Shown piece after piece: positions 1-8,602 of a stretch of 64,000 bases of DNA; the first letter of the stretch is position 1; each line of letters opens with the position of its first letter. The notes below the pieces were generated by a model that was given only the letters and a program-made list of their open reading frames with translations, searched no databases and was not told where the DNA came from. A program made the position numbers and the translations under genes. The DNA comes from Paenibacillus flagellatus (lineage in GTDB: Bacteria; Bacillota; Bacilli; Paenibacillales; NBRC-103111), in contig NZ_QJVJ01000014.1 of NCBI RefSeq assembly GCF_003217775.1, positions 62,001 through 126,000 of the forward strand, written 5' to 3'.

Positions 1-1
1 G

Positions 2-613
2 AAGCAGACCGACATGCCAACCGATCTCGCGATCGAGGGGGACGCGCTGTTCGAAGTGACGATTCCTTCCGTCGACGAGAACGGCCAGCCGGTCACGAGG
101 ACGGCATGGACCCGCGACGGAGCGTTCGCGCTCAAAGCGCAGCCGGGCGATACGGAGAACGTCTACTTGACGACCCAGGAAGGGCATCTCGTACTGGGCA
201 CGGATAATCAGCCGATCCGCATCCCTAACGACACGCGGATTCGAATCGAGACCGACGGGCGCGTGCTCTCGTACAACGACCGGATACCCGGCCCTCCGGC
301 GCAGGCAGGACAGCTGAAGCTCGTCCAAGTCGTTCGCCCGCAGCTGCTGCGCAACTTGGGCGATAACCTGTACGTGCTGCCGGAGGAGATCGACCCGGCG
401 CTCGGCGAGGTCGTTCGGGTTGTGGCGACGGACGCCGTCAATCCCGAAGCGGCCAAAGTGAAAGTGCAGCAAGGATTTTTGGAGCAATCGAACGTCAACT
501 TGACCGAAGAGATGACGGAGCTGATGTTGACGCAGCGGGCGTTCCAGTTGAACGCCAAAGCGCTTACGTCCGCCGACAACATGATGTATTTGGCGAATAC
601 GCTCCGGGGTTAA
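2..613 (+). CDS. flhP: FlgF/FlgG-family flagellar hook-basal body protein, 5' truncated
   Basis: C-terminal part of a flagellar rod/hook protein; the frame is open from the window edge, so the N-terminus lies upstream. The opening residues KQTDMPTDLAIEGDALFEV match the conserved FlgG/FlgF block that normally reads TDxPLDLAIxGxGFF, about 60-70 residues into the protein. The C-terminal segment (GFLEQSNVNLTEEM, then LMLTQRAFQLNAKAL) is the family's helical C-terminal domain that packs with the N-terminal helix in the rod. The internal ATG at base 14 is not the real start because it lies inside the conserved block. The symbol is chosen because in Bacillales flhO-flhP lie just upstream of fabZ, as here; flhO or a FlgG-like name are alternatives, since the distinguishing N-terminus is missing. 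Family assignment is sure, paralogue assignment moderate. Confidence 0.88.
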   Translation, partial: KQTDMPTDLAIEGDALFEVTIPSVDENGQPVTRTAWTRDGAFALKAQPGDTENVYLTTQEGHLVLGTDNQPIRIPNDTRIRIETDGRVLSYNDRIPGPPAQAGQLKLVQVVRPQLLRNLGDNLYVLPEEIDPALGEVVRVVATDAVNPEAAKVKVQQGFLEQSNVNLTEEMTELMLTQRAFQLNAKALTSADNMMYLANTLRG

Positions 614-636
614 TTCGGCTTCAAGGGAGGCTTGGA

Positions 637-867
637 ATGAACGATCAAGATACGAACGTTCGCGAAAGCCCGAAAGGCAAGCTTCGACCGAGATGGGCGA
701 AAATCGTTCTGAGAGTGCTCAGAGCGCTGCTGATCCCGTTTCTCTGCCTAGTCGCCCTGATCGTCGGTTTGTGGATCGGGTATTCGTACATCGGGGGAAG
801 AAGCGCTGCGGACGTTTGGCAATGGAGCACGTGGAAGCATTTGTTCGACCTCGTCTTTGCCACCTGA
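637..867 (+). CDS. EpuA-family small membrane protein (often labelled 'DNA-directed RNA polymerase subunit beta')
   Basis: Small 76-residue protein with a charged, Arg/Lys-rich N-terminus (residues 1-28), one transmembrane helix (about 29-50, LLIPFLCLVALIVGLWIGY) and a short C-terminal part containing WQWSTWKHLFDLV. This architecture matches the EpuA family (PF11772), whose members are frequently annotated as an RNA polymerase beta subunit although they are only small membrane proteins. It starts 23 bases after the flagellar gene with the SD AAGGGAGG and ends on a strong hairpin terminator, so it closes the upstream flagellar transcription unit. Function is not established; the RNA polymerase name should not be taken literally. 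Confidence 0.75.
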   Translation: MNDQDTNVRESPKGKLRPRWAKIVLRVLRALLIPFLCLVALIVGLWIGYSYIGGRSAADVWQWSTWKHLFDLVFAT

Positions 868-868
868 G

Positions 869-895
869 ACTCCCCGCCCGGGGAGTTTTATTTTT
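869..895 (+). terminator. Rho-independent terminator after the EpuA-family gene
   Basis: Perfect hairpin ACTCCCC-gcccg-GGGGAGT style stem immediately after the stop codon, followed by TTTTATTTTT. It separates the flagellar unit from the phosphatidyltransferase gene. Confidence 0.85.
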
Positions 896-908
896 GGGGT
901 AACAACGG

Positions 909-914
909 TATAAT
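909..914 (+). promoter_or_regulatory. Candidate sigma-A -10 box upstream of the phosphatidyltransferase gene
   Basis: A perfect TATAAT lies 39 bases upstream of the GTG start and just after a terminator. No good -35 hexamer is seen 16-18 bases upstream because that stretch is the terminator tail, so the promoter call is tentative. Confidence 0.4.
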
Positions 915-952
915 GGATGGGTATGGAAGAACATTCCGGGGGAGAGAAACGG

Positions 953-1480
953 GTGAACTTGCCAAATCTGTTGACGTTATGTCGTTTCGCGCTGATCCCG
1001 ATCTACGTCGTCTTGTTCAGTACGAATCAACTGAAGACGGCTTTTCTGATTGTCGTTTTGGCAGGGGCGACCGATATTTTGGACGGTTACTTGGCTCGTA
1101 AAAGGGGACAAATTACGCAAGTCGGCGTCATGCTCGATCCGCTTGCCGACAAATGCATGATGCTCGCGGTTATCATATCGCTGCTCGCGTCCGCCATGAT
1201 ACCGTGGCAGGCGGCGGTGGCGATGTTCATTCGGGACGCCGGGATGATCGCGGGGTCCGCGTTTTTTCATTTTCGGGGCAAACGGACCGTCCCGGCGAAC
1301 AGCATGGGGAAGCTGACGACGGTATTGTACTATTTCGCGTTTCTGTTTATTTTTTTCGACTTTTCGTTCGCGGTTCCGTACCTATGGTTTGTGATCGGGG
1401 TATCGTTCGTCACGTCGATCATCTACATCGTGCTGTTTCTGTCGCTGAACCGCGAAGCCGGAACGTTCGATTCCCGATAA
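953..1480 (+). CDS. CDP-alcohol phosphatidyltransferase (PgsA family)
   Basis: Integral membrane enzyme that transfers a phosphatidyl group from CDP-diacylglycerol to an alcohol such as glycerol-3-phosphate, in phospholipid synthesis. The hallmark motif D-x2-DG-x2-AR-x8-G-x3-D-x3-D is complete (DILDGYLARK, then GVMLDPLADK), so the metal- and CDP-binding aspartates are present. Several hydrophobic helices follow. I take the GTG at 953 as start because it gives the canonical N-terminus MNLPNLLTLCRF and is preceded by GGGGGAGAG; an upstream in-frame ATG at 917 would add 12 residues without an SD and sits at the -10 box. Length 175 aa is usual for the family. This is probably not the main housekeeping pgsA, which in Bacilli lies near cinA-recA; the exact alcohol substrate is uncertain. 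Confidence 0.85.
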   Translation: MNLPNLLTLCRFALIPIYVVLFSTNQLKTAFLIVVLAGATDILDGYLARKRGQITQVGVMLDPLADKCMMLAVIISLLASAMIPWQAAVAMFIRDAGMIAGSAFFHFRGKRTVPANSMGKLTTVLYYFAFLFIFFDFSFAVPYLWFVIGVSFVTSIIYIVLFLSLNREAGTFDSR

Positions 1481-1632
1481 AAAGGAGCATATGCAAGGGA
1501 CTATGTCGGAGTCCGCATCCATACGCTCCCTTATATCAACCTCCGCTACTGCAGGTCGCGAAGGGACATTCACTAGTTTAAGTTAACCGAGATTTTTTTA
1601 TACCATTGCCGGAAGGGGACGATCTTGTTTTG

Positions 1633-2058
1633 ATGGACATCAAAGACATTCAAGAGACGATACCGCATCGGTATCCGTTTTTGCTCGTGGATCGCATTTT
1701 GGAAGTGGAGGAGGGCGTTCGGGCCGTCGGGTTGAAAAACGTCACGATCAACGAGCCGTTTTTCGCCGGCCACTTTCCCGGCTATCCGGTAATGCCCGGC
1801 GTGCTGATCGCAGAAGCGCTCGCCCAGGTGGCGGCCGTCGCGATGCTTCGCTCGGAGGCGAATCGAGGGAAAATCGGCTTGCTGGCCGGCATCGACCAGT
1901 TTCGGTTCCGCGACCAGGTGAAGCCGGGCGATACGCTTATTCTGGAGATGGAAATTACACGGATGAAAGGCACGATCGGCAAAGGCCGCGGCGTCGCCAA
2001 GGTCGGCGAGAAGATCGTAGCCGAAGGCGAGCTGATGTTCGCTCTCGCAAACCCGTAA
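1633..2058 (+). CDS. fabZ: 3-hydroxyacyl-[acyl-carrier-protein] dehydratase FabZ
   Basis: Dehydrates 3-hydroxyacyl-ACP to trans-2-enoyl-ACP in type II fatty acid elongation, in the cytoplasm. The hotdog-fold signature is complete: [13 protein letters not shown] near the N-terminus and [19 protein letters not shown] with catalytic His47 and Glu61. The protein is 141 residues, the normal FabZ length. The ATG at 1633 follows a TTG at 1630 and a TTG at 1606; GGAAGGGGA at about 1610-1618 is rather far from the ATG, so TTG 1630 is also possible, but homologue length favours starting at this point. The 150 bases upstream hold no other gene I can recognise. FabZ beside flhP-like genes is the ordinary Bacillales arrangement. 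Confidence 0.95.
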   Translation: MDIKDIQETIPHRYPFLLVDRILEVEEGVRAVGLKNVTINEPFFAGHFPGYPVMPGVLIAEALAQVAAVAMLRSEANRGKIGLLAGIDQFRFRDQVKPGDTLILEMEITRMKGTIGKGRGVAKVGEKIVAEGELMFALANP

Positions 2059-2095
2059 CCCTCAATTCATATTACAGGAGTAGGAGAGTGGAGAC

Positions 2096-3802
2096 ATGAG
2101 TGTGGAGCATGCGTTGGCCAAATATCGGCAATGGTTGAACGATTCGTTAATCGACGAAGACACGAGGAGCGAGCTTGAGTCCCTTCGAGGCAACGACAAA
2201 GAAATCGAGGACCGGTTTTACCGGGATCTCGAATTCGGAACGGGCGGGCTGCGCGGCGTAATCGGCGCCGGAACGAACCGGATGAACCGGTATACGGTTG
2301 CGCAAGCGACACAGGGGTTGGCTCAATTCGTTAAGGCCACGGCTTCGGGCGCTCCGTCCGTCGCGATCGCTTACGATTCCCGCCACCAATCGCCCGAATT
2401 CGCGCTGGAAGCGGCTCTCGTCCTGGCCGGCAACGGCGTCAAGGCATACGTTTTCGAATCGCTGCGGCCTACGCCGGAGCTGTCTTTCGCGGTGCGTCAC
2501 TTGGGAGCGACCGGCGGCGTCGTCATTACCGCCAGTCACAATCCGCCCGAATATAACGGCTACAAAGTATACGGAAGCGACGGCGGCCAGCTTGTCCCCC
2601 GCGATGCGGAGCGCGTCCTGGCGGAAATTCAGAAGGTCGACGCCTTGTCCAAAGTGAAGCGGATGGATCGCGCCGCCGCGGAAGCGGAGGGGCTGCTGAT
2701 CTGGATCGGCGCCGAAGTGGACGAAGCGTTCGTGCAGGCGGTTGCGGCCACGAGTCTTCATCCGGACGTCGTCAAATCGGTAAGCGACCGGTTCCACATC
2801 TTGTATACGCCGCTTCACGGAGCCGGCAATGTGTCGGTGCGTAGCGTGTTGAAGCGAATCGGCTTCGAGCACGTGCATGTCGTCCCCGAGCAGGAGCTGC
2901 CGGACCCTAACTTCTCGACGGTCAAGTCGCCGAATCCGGAGGAGCGGGAGGCGTTCACGCTCGCCCTGGCGATGGCGAAGGAGACGTCGGCCGACATCTT
3001 GATCGGTACCGACCCGGATTGCGACCGGATGGGCGCCGTCGTGCAGAACGACAAGGGCGAATTCGTCGTGCTGAACGGCAATCAGGCGGGAGCCGTCATG
3101 GCTTATTACGTGCTGAGCAGCTTGAAGGAACGAGGGGAACTGCCGGATAACGGCGTTTTGATCAAGACGATCGTAACGAGCGAGATGGGGGCGGTGATCG
3201 CCCGCGACTTCGGCGTGCATACGATCGACACGCTGACCGGCTTCAAATATATCGGCGAGAAAATGACGGAATTCGAGCGCAGCGGACAATACCGTTTCTT
3301 GTTCGGCTACGAGGAGAGCTACGGCTACTTGGCCGGCACGTACTGCCGGGACAAGGACGCGGTGCTCGCCTCCATGCTCATCTGCGAAGCCGCCGCCTTT
3401 TACAAGAGCCAGGGCAAGACGCTCTATGACGTGCTTCAGGAGCTGTACCGCCGGTACGGCTACTTCCAAGAGCAGCTCGAATCCCGTACAATGAAAGGGA
3501 AGGACGGCCTGGAGAACATCAAGGCGATCATGGAAGACTGGCGCCAATCTCCACCGGAGAGCGTCGTCGGCGTTCCGGTCGTCAGCGTGAAAGACTATTC
3601 CAAAGGGATCGACGGCTTGCCCGCGGAAAACGTTCTGAAATTTACGCTTGCGGACGATTCGTGGTTTTGCCTGCGACCGTCCGGCACCGAGCCGAAAATC
3701 AAAATGTACTTCGGCGTAACCGGCACGTCCGGCGACGATGCAAGCGGGCGGCTGGAACGCGTGCGCGCCGAGGTGATGACCCGGATCGATCGATTTCAAT
3801 AA
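2096..3802 (+). CDS. pgcA: Phospho-sugar mutase (alpha-phosphoglucomutase / phosphomannomutase family)
   Basis: Interconverts hexose-6-phosphate and hexose-1-phosphate (glucose most likely), feeding UDP-glucose and other nucleotide sugars for cell envelope polymers. All four alpha-D-phosphohexomutase landmarks are visible: substrate loop GTGGLRG near residue 45, catalytic phosphoserine in TASHNP (Ser about 147), metal loop GTDPDCDRMG, sugar-binding loop GYEESYGYLAG, and the phosphate-binding RPSGTEPKIKMYF near the C-terminus. The 568-residue length fits the PgcA-type subfamily of Firmicutes. The ATG at 2096 has AGGAGTAGGAGAG upstream. It lies just before genes for cell wall polymer synthesis (DUF5693, csaB, tagO-like), consistent with supplying sugar phosphates, although it is probably a separate unit. 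Confidence 0.92.
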   Translation: MSVEHALAKYRQWLNDSLIDEDTRSELESLRGNDKEIEDRFYRDLEFGTGGLRGVIGAGTNRMNRYTVAQATQGLAQFVKATASGAPSVAIAYDSRHQSPEFALEAALVLAGNGVKAYVFESLRPTPELSFAVRHLGATGGVVITASHNPPEYNGYKVYGSDGGQLVPRDAERVLAEIQKVDALSKVKRMDRAAAEAEGLLIWIGAEVDEAFVQAVAATSLHPDVVKSVSDRFHILYTPLHGAGNVSVRSVLKRIGFEHVHVVPEQELPDPNFSTVKSPNPEEREAFTLALAMAKETSADILIGTDPDCDRMGAVVQNDKGEFVVLNGNQAGAVMAYYVLSSLKERGELPDNGVLIKTIVTSEMGAVIARDFGVHTIDTLTGFKYIGEKMTEFERSGQYRFLFGYEESYGYLAGTYCRDKDAVLASMLICEAAAFYKSQGKTLYDVLQELYRRYGYFQEQLESRTMKGKDGLENIKAIMEDWRQSPPESVVGVPVVSVKDYSKGIDGLPAENVLKFTLADDSWFCLRPSGTEPKIKMYFGVTGTSGDDASGRLERVRAEVMTRIDRFQ

Positions 3803-3946
3803 ATCCGTAGGTTGAACGTCTTGTTCGACTTCTAGGCCGCTTGAGCCTCTTCGACGGTACGTCCCGCACCGCTTTCGTGCGGCGGCGCCGCTTCGGAGAG
3901 GTTTTGCGGATTTTCGCCCTACGACACGTTACAAGGAGTGAATGGC

Positions 3947-5965
3947 TTGCTTCAACAGTATGGCAAAGTTAACGATCGCGTACGGAAATGGTTATGGATT
4001 CTTGTCGTTCTCGGCTTGATCGCTTCGACTCCGCTCGTCTACAAACGGGTACAGACCGAACGTTCGACGAAAAATGTGGAAATCGTGTTCGACTACCGGG
4101 ATTTGTTGGAGGCTTCGGCTTATCGCCCGAATCCGGAGAGCTACGTTCAAGAATGGCTGAAGACGATGAAGGAGAACGGCATCGGGAGCATGGCCGTCTA
4201 CGAAAGCTCGCTCGAGGAGCTGAAGAACAGCCGTCGCATCCAAGTGTTTACGCCGCAAGAATATTCGTTGCTGACGGGTAAACCGCCGGTTCCCGGGGAA
4301 AATTACACGTACCTGCTCTTCACCAGCACGGAAGCGCGGGACAAGCTGCAGCCGGTTATCGAGAGGACGTACCGGGATCGGCTGAAGGTGACCGTAAGCA
4401 CGTGGACGCACAACAACCGTACGGGACTCGTGATCGGATTGCCTTACGAAGAAGCCAACACGAAGCCGATGGAACCGGATCCGATGACGATGGATATGCT
4501 TCAGAAGGAAGGGTTCCGAATCGTGGCGCGGCTGTCGAACCGGGTGCAGCCGTATACCGAAGCCGAGCTGGACGATTGGCTGAACAAGCTGAGCGACCGC
4601 GGAGTCAAGCGAATCGTCTTCGACGGCAATGCGGTGACCGGCTTCGATGAATCGCCGAAACCGAATAACGCTCCGAAGATGGCGGCGTTGTTGAAGAAAT
4701 ACAACATGGGCACCGCTACGATCGAGCGGCTGAAAGCGCAGCAAAAAGGGTTCACCGCTTCGTTTGCGGACAAGCTCGATTATAACGTCGTCCGGCTGTT
4801 TCCGCTGTTCGATACCGAGGTGAATTTGAAGCCCGATCAAATCGCGGACAAGCTCGTGCTCGCCGTCAAGGACCGCAACATGCGCATGCTGTTCCTGAAC
4901 ACGAAGGCGGCCAAAGATTTGGACAAAGGCTACATGAACGACTACCTCGACAATATTATGAACAGCTTGACCGGGCCGGACGGAGCGATCCCCCGTATCG
5001 AGAAAGCCGGCTACCAGTTGGGCGAGGCGCACGCGTTCGTCGTATACGGCGAATCTTTGCAGCCGCTGAAGCTCGCGGTGCTCGTGGCCGGGGCGGCCTT
5101 GATCGCGCTGACGATCGGCCTGTTCTTCCCGGCGTTGGTGACGGCGGCCTTTGTCATCGGGACGATCGGCGTGCTGGGCTTGTACGTGCTTTCCAGCTCC
5201 GTCGGGCTGCAGGCGATGGCGTTCGGAGCCGGCGTATGCGCGCCGACGCTGTCGACGATATTGGCGATCCGATACATTCGCTCCCGATCCGGCGTTGCTG
5301 CGGGCTCTAACCCGCATTGGGGAAGGGCGCTGCTCGTGTTCGCGGCCACTTCGGTGCTGACGCTTGTGGGAGTCGTTTATGTCGTAGCCTTGTTAAGCCA
5401 TATCAATTATTATCTCGTGCTGGAGCAGTTTCGCGGCGTCGCGCTGCTGCATTTGCTGCCGATGGCGTTCGTGGGCGTTTATGCGCTTCTGTTCGCGGAA
5501 TCGAATCGGCTTAGCGATGTGGTGGCAAGATTGCGGACGATCTTATTGGCCAAAATTACGGTATTGTGGATCGTGTTGGCCGCCGTGTTCGGCGCTGCGG
5601 TGTACTACTATTTGACGCGTACGGGGAACGAAGGCCAAGCGTCCGAGCTGGAGAAGGTGTGGCGCGCTTTTCTAGAAAACGGATTGGGCGTACGACCGCG
5701 GAACAAAGAATTTTTGTTTGCGCACCCGCTCTTTATTTTGGCGGCGTATATGTTCATGAAGTACCGAAATGCGATTTATTTGTTCGCCGGTGCGGTTATG
5801 GGACAGCTGTCGATGGTCGATACGTTCGCGCATTTGCATACGCCGCTGCACATTTCGTTCATCCGTGTAGGTTACGGAATCGTGTTCGGCATCGTCATTA
5901 GCTTGGTTTATGTGGCGGTATGGGAACTGCTGGCGAGAGGATGGCGCAGATGGGCACCCAAGTGA
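3947..5965 (+). CDS. DUF5693 family polytopic membrane protein
   Basis: Predicted membrane protein with one N-terminal transmembrane helix (about residues 13-30, WLWILVVLGLIASTPLVY), a long extracytoplasmic part (about 35-365) and roughly eight hydrophobic helices in the C-terminal half (for example LAVLVAGAALIALTIGLFF). The sequence matches what is called DUF5693; no catalytic motif is obvious. I prefer TTG at 3947: the SD AAGGAG (3933-3938) overlaps the in-frame GTG at 3938 and cannot serve it, but is well spaced for the TTG. The 3' end overlaps the start of csaB, implying translational coupling. Because csaB homologues in Bacillus anthracis are paired with csaA, a putative polysaccharide transporter, I infer a role in export or modification of the secondary cell wall polymer; that is inference only. 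Confidence 0.75.
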   Translation: MLQQYGKVNDRVRKWLWILVVLGLIASTPLVYKRVQTERSTKNVEIVFDYRDLLEASAYRPNPESYVQEWLKTMKENGIGSMAVYESSLEELKNSRRIQVFTPQEYSLLTGKPPVPGENYTYLLFTSTEARDKLQPVIERTYRDRLKVTVSTWTHNNRTGLVIGLPYEEANTKPMEPDPMTMDMLQKEGFRIVARLSNRVQPYTEAELDDWLNKLSDRGVKRIVFDGNAVTGFDESPKPNNAPKMAALLKKYNMGTATIERLKAQQKGFTASFADKLDYNVVRLFPLFDTEVNLKPDQIADKLVLAVKDRNMRMLFLNTKAAKDLDKGYMNDYLDNIMNSLTGPDGAIPRIEKAGYQLGEAHAFVVYGESLQPLKLAVLVAGAALIALTIGLFFPALVTAAFVIGTIGVLGLYVLSSSVGLQAMAFGAGVCAPTLSTILAIRYIRSRSGVAAGSNPHWGRALLVFAATSVLTLVGVVYVVALLSHINYYLVLEQFRGVALLHLLPMAFVGVYALLFAESNRLSDVVARLRTILLAKITVLWIVLAAVFGAAVYYYLTRTGNEGQASELEKVWRAFLENGLGVRPRNKEFLFAHPLFILAAYMFMKYRNAIYLFAGAVMGQLSMVDTFAHLHTPLHISFIRVGYGIVFGIVISLVYVAVWELLARGWRRWAPK

Positions 5966-7056
5966 GACGAATCGCCATATCGGGGTATTACGGCTTCAAC
6001 AATAGCGGGGACGAAGCGGTGCTGCAATCGATCTTGCTGGCGCTTCGGTCGGAAGGAGTGCGGCAGGGAGTGGCGATCGAACCGATCGTCCTCTCCGTAA
6101 GCCCGGAGAATACGTCGCGGATGTACGGCGTACGGGCCGTTCACCGGATGCGTTTCTCCGACGTTTCGAACGCGCTGCGCGAATGCGACGGCTTGATCAG
6201 CGGCGGGGGCAGCCTCCTTCAAGACGCAACGGGAGTCAAGACGATTCCGTACTACTTGGCGGTATTGAAGCTCGCCCAGTTTTATCGCAAACCTACATTT
6301 ATATATGCGCAAGGAATCGGTCCCGTCCACCGACCTATTTTTTACCCTTTTATTCGAACGATATTTAAGGGGTGCCCGTACATTTCCGTCCGGGACGAAG
6401 AGTCGGCCGCGCTGCTAGCCAAAATGGGGGTCGCTCGGGACCGTGTGGAAGTGGTGCCGGATCCGGTCATGGGATTGACCTTGAAGGAGTCGGCCGCGAA
6501 ACGGGAACGTTCGCCGGTACCCGTGATCGGCGTATCGGTCCGATTTTGGAATCGGGACCGGTCCGAGCTTGATCGGCTGGCCGCTGCGCTTCGTGCAATT
6601 GTCGAAGGCGGTGCGGCGACGATTCGATTCCTCCCGTTTCATTTGCCGGACGATACGGAGGCTTCGAAGTACGTCGTCGAGCGAATCGGCTCGCTGCCGG
6701 AGGGCTCGGCCGTCGAGACGGTAGCCGATGCGGTCCATCCGCAGGATATGTTGGCGGAAGTCGGGGCGTGCGACCTGCTGATCGGCATGCGGCTGCACTC
6801 GCTCATTTATGCCGCGTCCCAACACGTTCCGCTGATCGGAATATCGTACGACCCGAAGATCGATCAGTTTCTTAACCGGCTTGGCATGACGGCGGCGGCT
6901 TCGACCGAAGCGTTCGATTCGAACCGAGTAGCTGAAGAGGCGCGCAGGCTTTTGAACGATCCGACCGGATGGATCGATTCGAAGCGGGAGATGATCGCCC
7001 GTTTGCAGCAGGAAGCCCGTCAGCCGGCGCAACAAATCGTTTCGATTGTACGTTAA
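5950..7056 (+). CDS. csaB: Polysaccharide pyruvyl transferase CsaB
   Basis: Adds a pyruvate ketal, from phosphoenolpyruvate, to a sugar of the secondary cell wall polymer; SLH domains bind this pyruvylated polymer. Family landmarks visible are GYYGFNNSGDEA at the N-terminus, GLISGGGSLLQDATG around residue 80, and the C-terminal MRLHSLIYAA and GISYDPKID blocks, typical of CsaB rather than of general pyruvyl transferases. Length is 368 aa. I use the ATG at 5950 because AGAGGA at 5936-5941 is correctly spaced; ATG 5941 and GTG 5962 are alternatives. It overlaps the end of the DUF5693 gene by 16 bases. The SLH proteins encoded downstream (8603-12487 and 13028-16009) are the expected clients, which strongly supports the role. 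Confidence 0.93.
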   Translation: MGTQVRRIAISGYYGFNNSGDEAVLQSILLALRSEGVRQGVAIEPIVLSVSPENTSRMYGVRAVHRMRFSDVSNALRECDGLISGGGSLLQDATGVKTIPYYLAVLKLAQFYRKPTFIYAQGIGPVHRPIFYPFIRTIFKGCPYISVRDEESAALLAKMGVARDRVEVVPDPVMGLTLKESAAKRERSPVPVIGVSVRFWNRDRSELDRLAAALRAIVEGGAATIRFLPFHLPDDTEASKYVVERIGSLPEGSAVETVADAVHPQDMLAEVGACDLLIGMRLHSLIYAASQHVPLIGISYDPKIDQFLNRLGMTAAASTEAFDSNRVAEEARRLLNDPTGWIDSKREMIARLQQEARQPAQQIVSIVR

Positions 7057-7163
7057 GAAACCGTGAAGCATCAAAAATGCTTGCCCCGCCGAGATACGCG
7101 GAGATACGGATGTCGGCAGCATGATAACGTTCGGATAGTTTGAAAATCGGAATGAAAATTGCC

Positions 7164-7181
7164 CAAAAACGGCCGTTTTTG
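7164..7181. terminator. 18-bp perfect palindrome downstream of csaB
   Basis: CAAAAACGGCCGTTTTTG is a perfect 18-base palindrome ending in a short T run. It lies 108 bases after the csaB stop and 13 bases before the next promoter's -35, so it could be a (weak, bidirectional) terminator; in RNA it can only form a stem with a tight loop, so this is moderate evidence. Confidence 0.45.
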
Positions 7182-7193
7182 CTGAATTTCGCA

Positions 7194-7223
7194 TTGGAGT
7201 TTCCGAACGAATGGGAGTATAAT
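7194..7223 (+). promoter_or_regulatory. Sigma-A promoter of the tagO-like gene
   Basis: TTGGAG (7194-7199), an 18-base spacer and a perfect TATAAT (7218-7223), placed 74 bases before the chosen ATG at 7297. Confidence 0.65.
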
Positions 7224-7296
7224 GGGTCCGTTGGTCTTCAGGAAAGCGATTTTACGGGGGATTGGCATACAGATTGATGGGGGTGGGTACAGTCGG

Positions 7297-8379
7297 ATGG
7301 TGTTTTTATACGGCATCGGTTTCATCGCGTCCATTCTTTTAGCCGTCATCCTGACGCCTGCAGTAAAACGGTTCGCCTTTTTCGTAGGGGCGGTCGACAA
7401 GCCGAACCAGCGTAAGGTACATACGCGCATTATGCCGCGTCTCGGCGGGTTGGCCGTATTTTTAGCTTTTGTAGGGGCGTTCTTCATCATCGCGCCGATG
7501 GTGGAGGACATTAACTGGAGAGTCGCATCCGCTCTGTTGATCGGTGGGTCGATGATCGTACTGGTCGGAGCGTTGGACGATAGATTCGATTTGTCTCCGA
7601 AGACGAAGCTGTTGGTCGAGCTGCTGGCCGCCTTCGTTATCGTCTTCTACGGTGACATTCAGATCGATTTGGTCAACATGCCGTTCGGCGACGAGTTCGA
7701 GACGAAATGGCTGAGCGTGCCGCTCACCATATTTTGGATCGTCGGCGTGACGAACGCCGTCAACCTGATCGACGGCTTGGACGGATTGGCTGCCGGCGTG
7801 TCCGGAATCGCCAACGGGACGATGCTCGTCATGGCGATCATGATGGGCAACGTGACGGTTATTCTGTTTAGTGCGCTGCTGCTCGGCAGCATCGTCGGAT
7901 TTTTGGTGTACAACTTCCATCCGGCGAAAATATTCATGGGCGATTCGGGTGCGCTGTTTCTCGGCTTCTGTCTGGCTACGCTATCGGTACTCGGCTTCAA
8001 GCAGGCGACGCTCGTTTCGTTCGTCGTACCGCTTCTCATTCTCGGCGTCCCGTTGTCGGATACGTTTTTCGCGATCGTACGCCGCAAAGTGAACAAGCTG
8101 CCGATTTCCGTCGCGGACAAAAACCATTTGCACCATTGCTTGCTCCAATTGGGCTTCGGTCATCGCAATACCGTGCTCGTCATTTACGGCATTTCGCTCT
8201 TCTTCGGCCTTTGTGCCATCTTACTGTCGCAAACGTCGCAATGGGTCGCTCTCGTGCTCGTCGGCATCATTATGCTGGTGCTGCAGGTTGGAGCGGAGGC
8301 GATCGGGATCGTCAGCAAAAGCAAGCGTCCCGTCTTGAATTTGTTTTTGCGCGTTCGATCGAAGAACGTTTCGAAATAA
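7297..8379 (+). CDS. tagO: MraY/WecA/TagO-type undecaprenyl-phosphate glycosyl-1-phosphate transferase
   Basis: Membrane enzyme that starts a lipid-linked wall polymer by transferring a sugar-1-phosphate (usually GlcNAc-1-P from UDP-GlcNAc) to undecaprenyl phosphate. Landmark motifs are present: DKPNQRKVHTRIMPRLGG after the first helix, GALDDRFDLSPKTKLLVE, the catalytic NAVNLIDGLDGLAAG, and KIFMGDSGALFLGF. About ten to eleven transmembrane helices can be counted. The ATG at 7297 follows GGGGGTGGG; an earlier in-frame ATG at 7222 lies inside the -10 box, so it cannot be used from that promoter. Length 360 aa is normal. Beside csaB and SLH genes it probably initiates the secondary cell wall polymer; teichoic acid (TagO) is the alternative role, so the symbol is approximate. 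Confidence 0.88.
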   Translation: MVFLYGIGFIASILLAVILTPAVKRFAFFVGAVDKPNQRKVHTRIMPRLGGLAVFLAFVGAFFIIAPMVEDINWRVASALLIGGSMIVLVGALDDRFDLSPKTKLLVELLAAFVIVFYGDIQIDLVNMPFGDEFETKWLSVPLTIFWIVGVTNAVNLIDGLDGLAAGVSGIANGTMLVMAIMMGNVTVILFSALLLGSIVGFLVYNFHPAKIFMGDSGALFLGFCLATLSVLGFKQATLVSFVVPLLILGVPLSDTFFAIVRRKVNKLPISVADKNHLHHCLLQLGFGHRNTVLVIYGISLFFGLCAILLSQTSQWVALVLVGIIMLVLQVGAEAIGIVSKSKRPVLNLFLRVRSKNVSK

Positions 8380-8397
8380 CCGTTATGTCGAATTTTC

Positions 8398-8426
8398 ACC
8401 CGGTCCCCCAAGGGCCGGGTTTTTTG
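8398..8426 (+). terminator. Terminator after the tagO-like gene
   Basis: ACCCGGTCC-cccaa-GGGCCGGGT hairpin (one G-T pair) followed by TTTTT. It isolates the transferase gene from the SLH protein gene. The remainder of the gap to 8603 holds only a small CGGTC/GACCG hairpin and no clear promoter. Confidence 0.85.
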
Positions 8427-8602
8427 TTTGCTTGTTTTTGGTCAAAGGCTAAAAAAACGGTCCTTCACGACCGATAACAAAGATACGGGAATTTTTAAGA
8501 AATCGCATAATGTGAGGAAGGAGCCGTAAACCGTTTTAGGCGAATCAACGCAATTTATGACGGATTGGTGTAGATTTTGATCACATATAGGAGGGAAAGA
8601 CT

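Noticed and set aside
2147-3799. 550-codon minus-strand frame opposite the phosphosugar mutase gene
   Set aside because: Composition-driven shadow, no domain or start signal.
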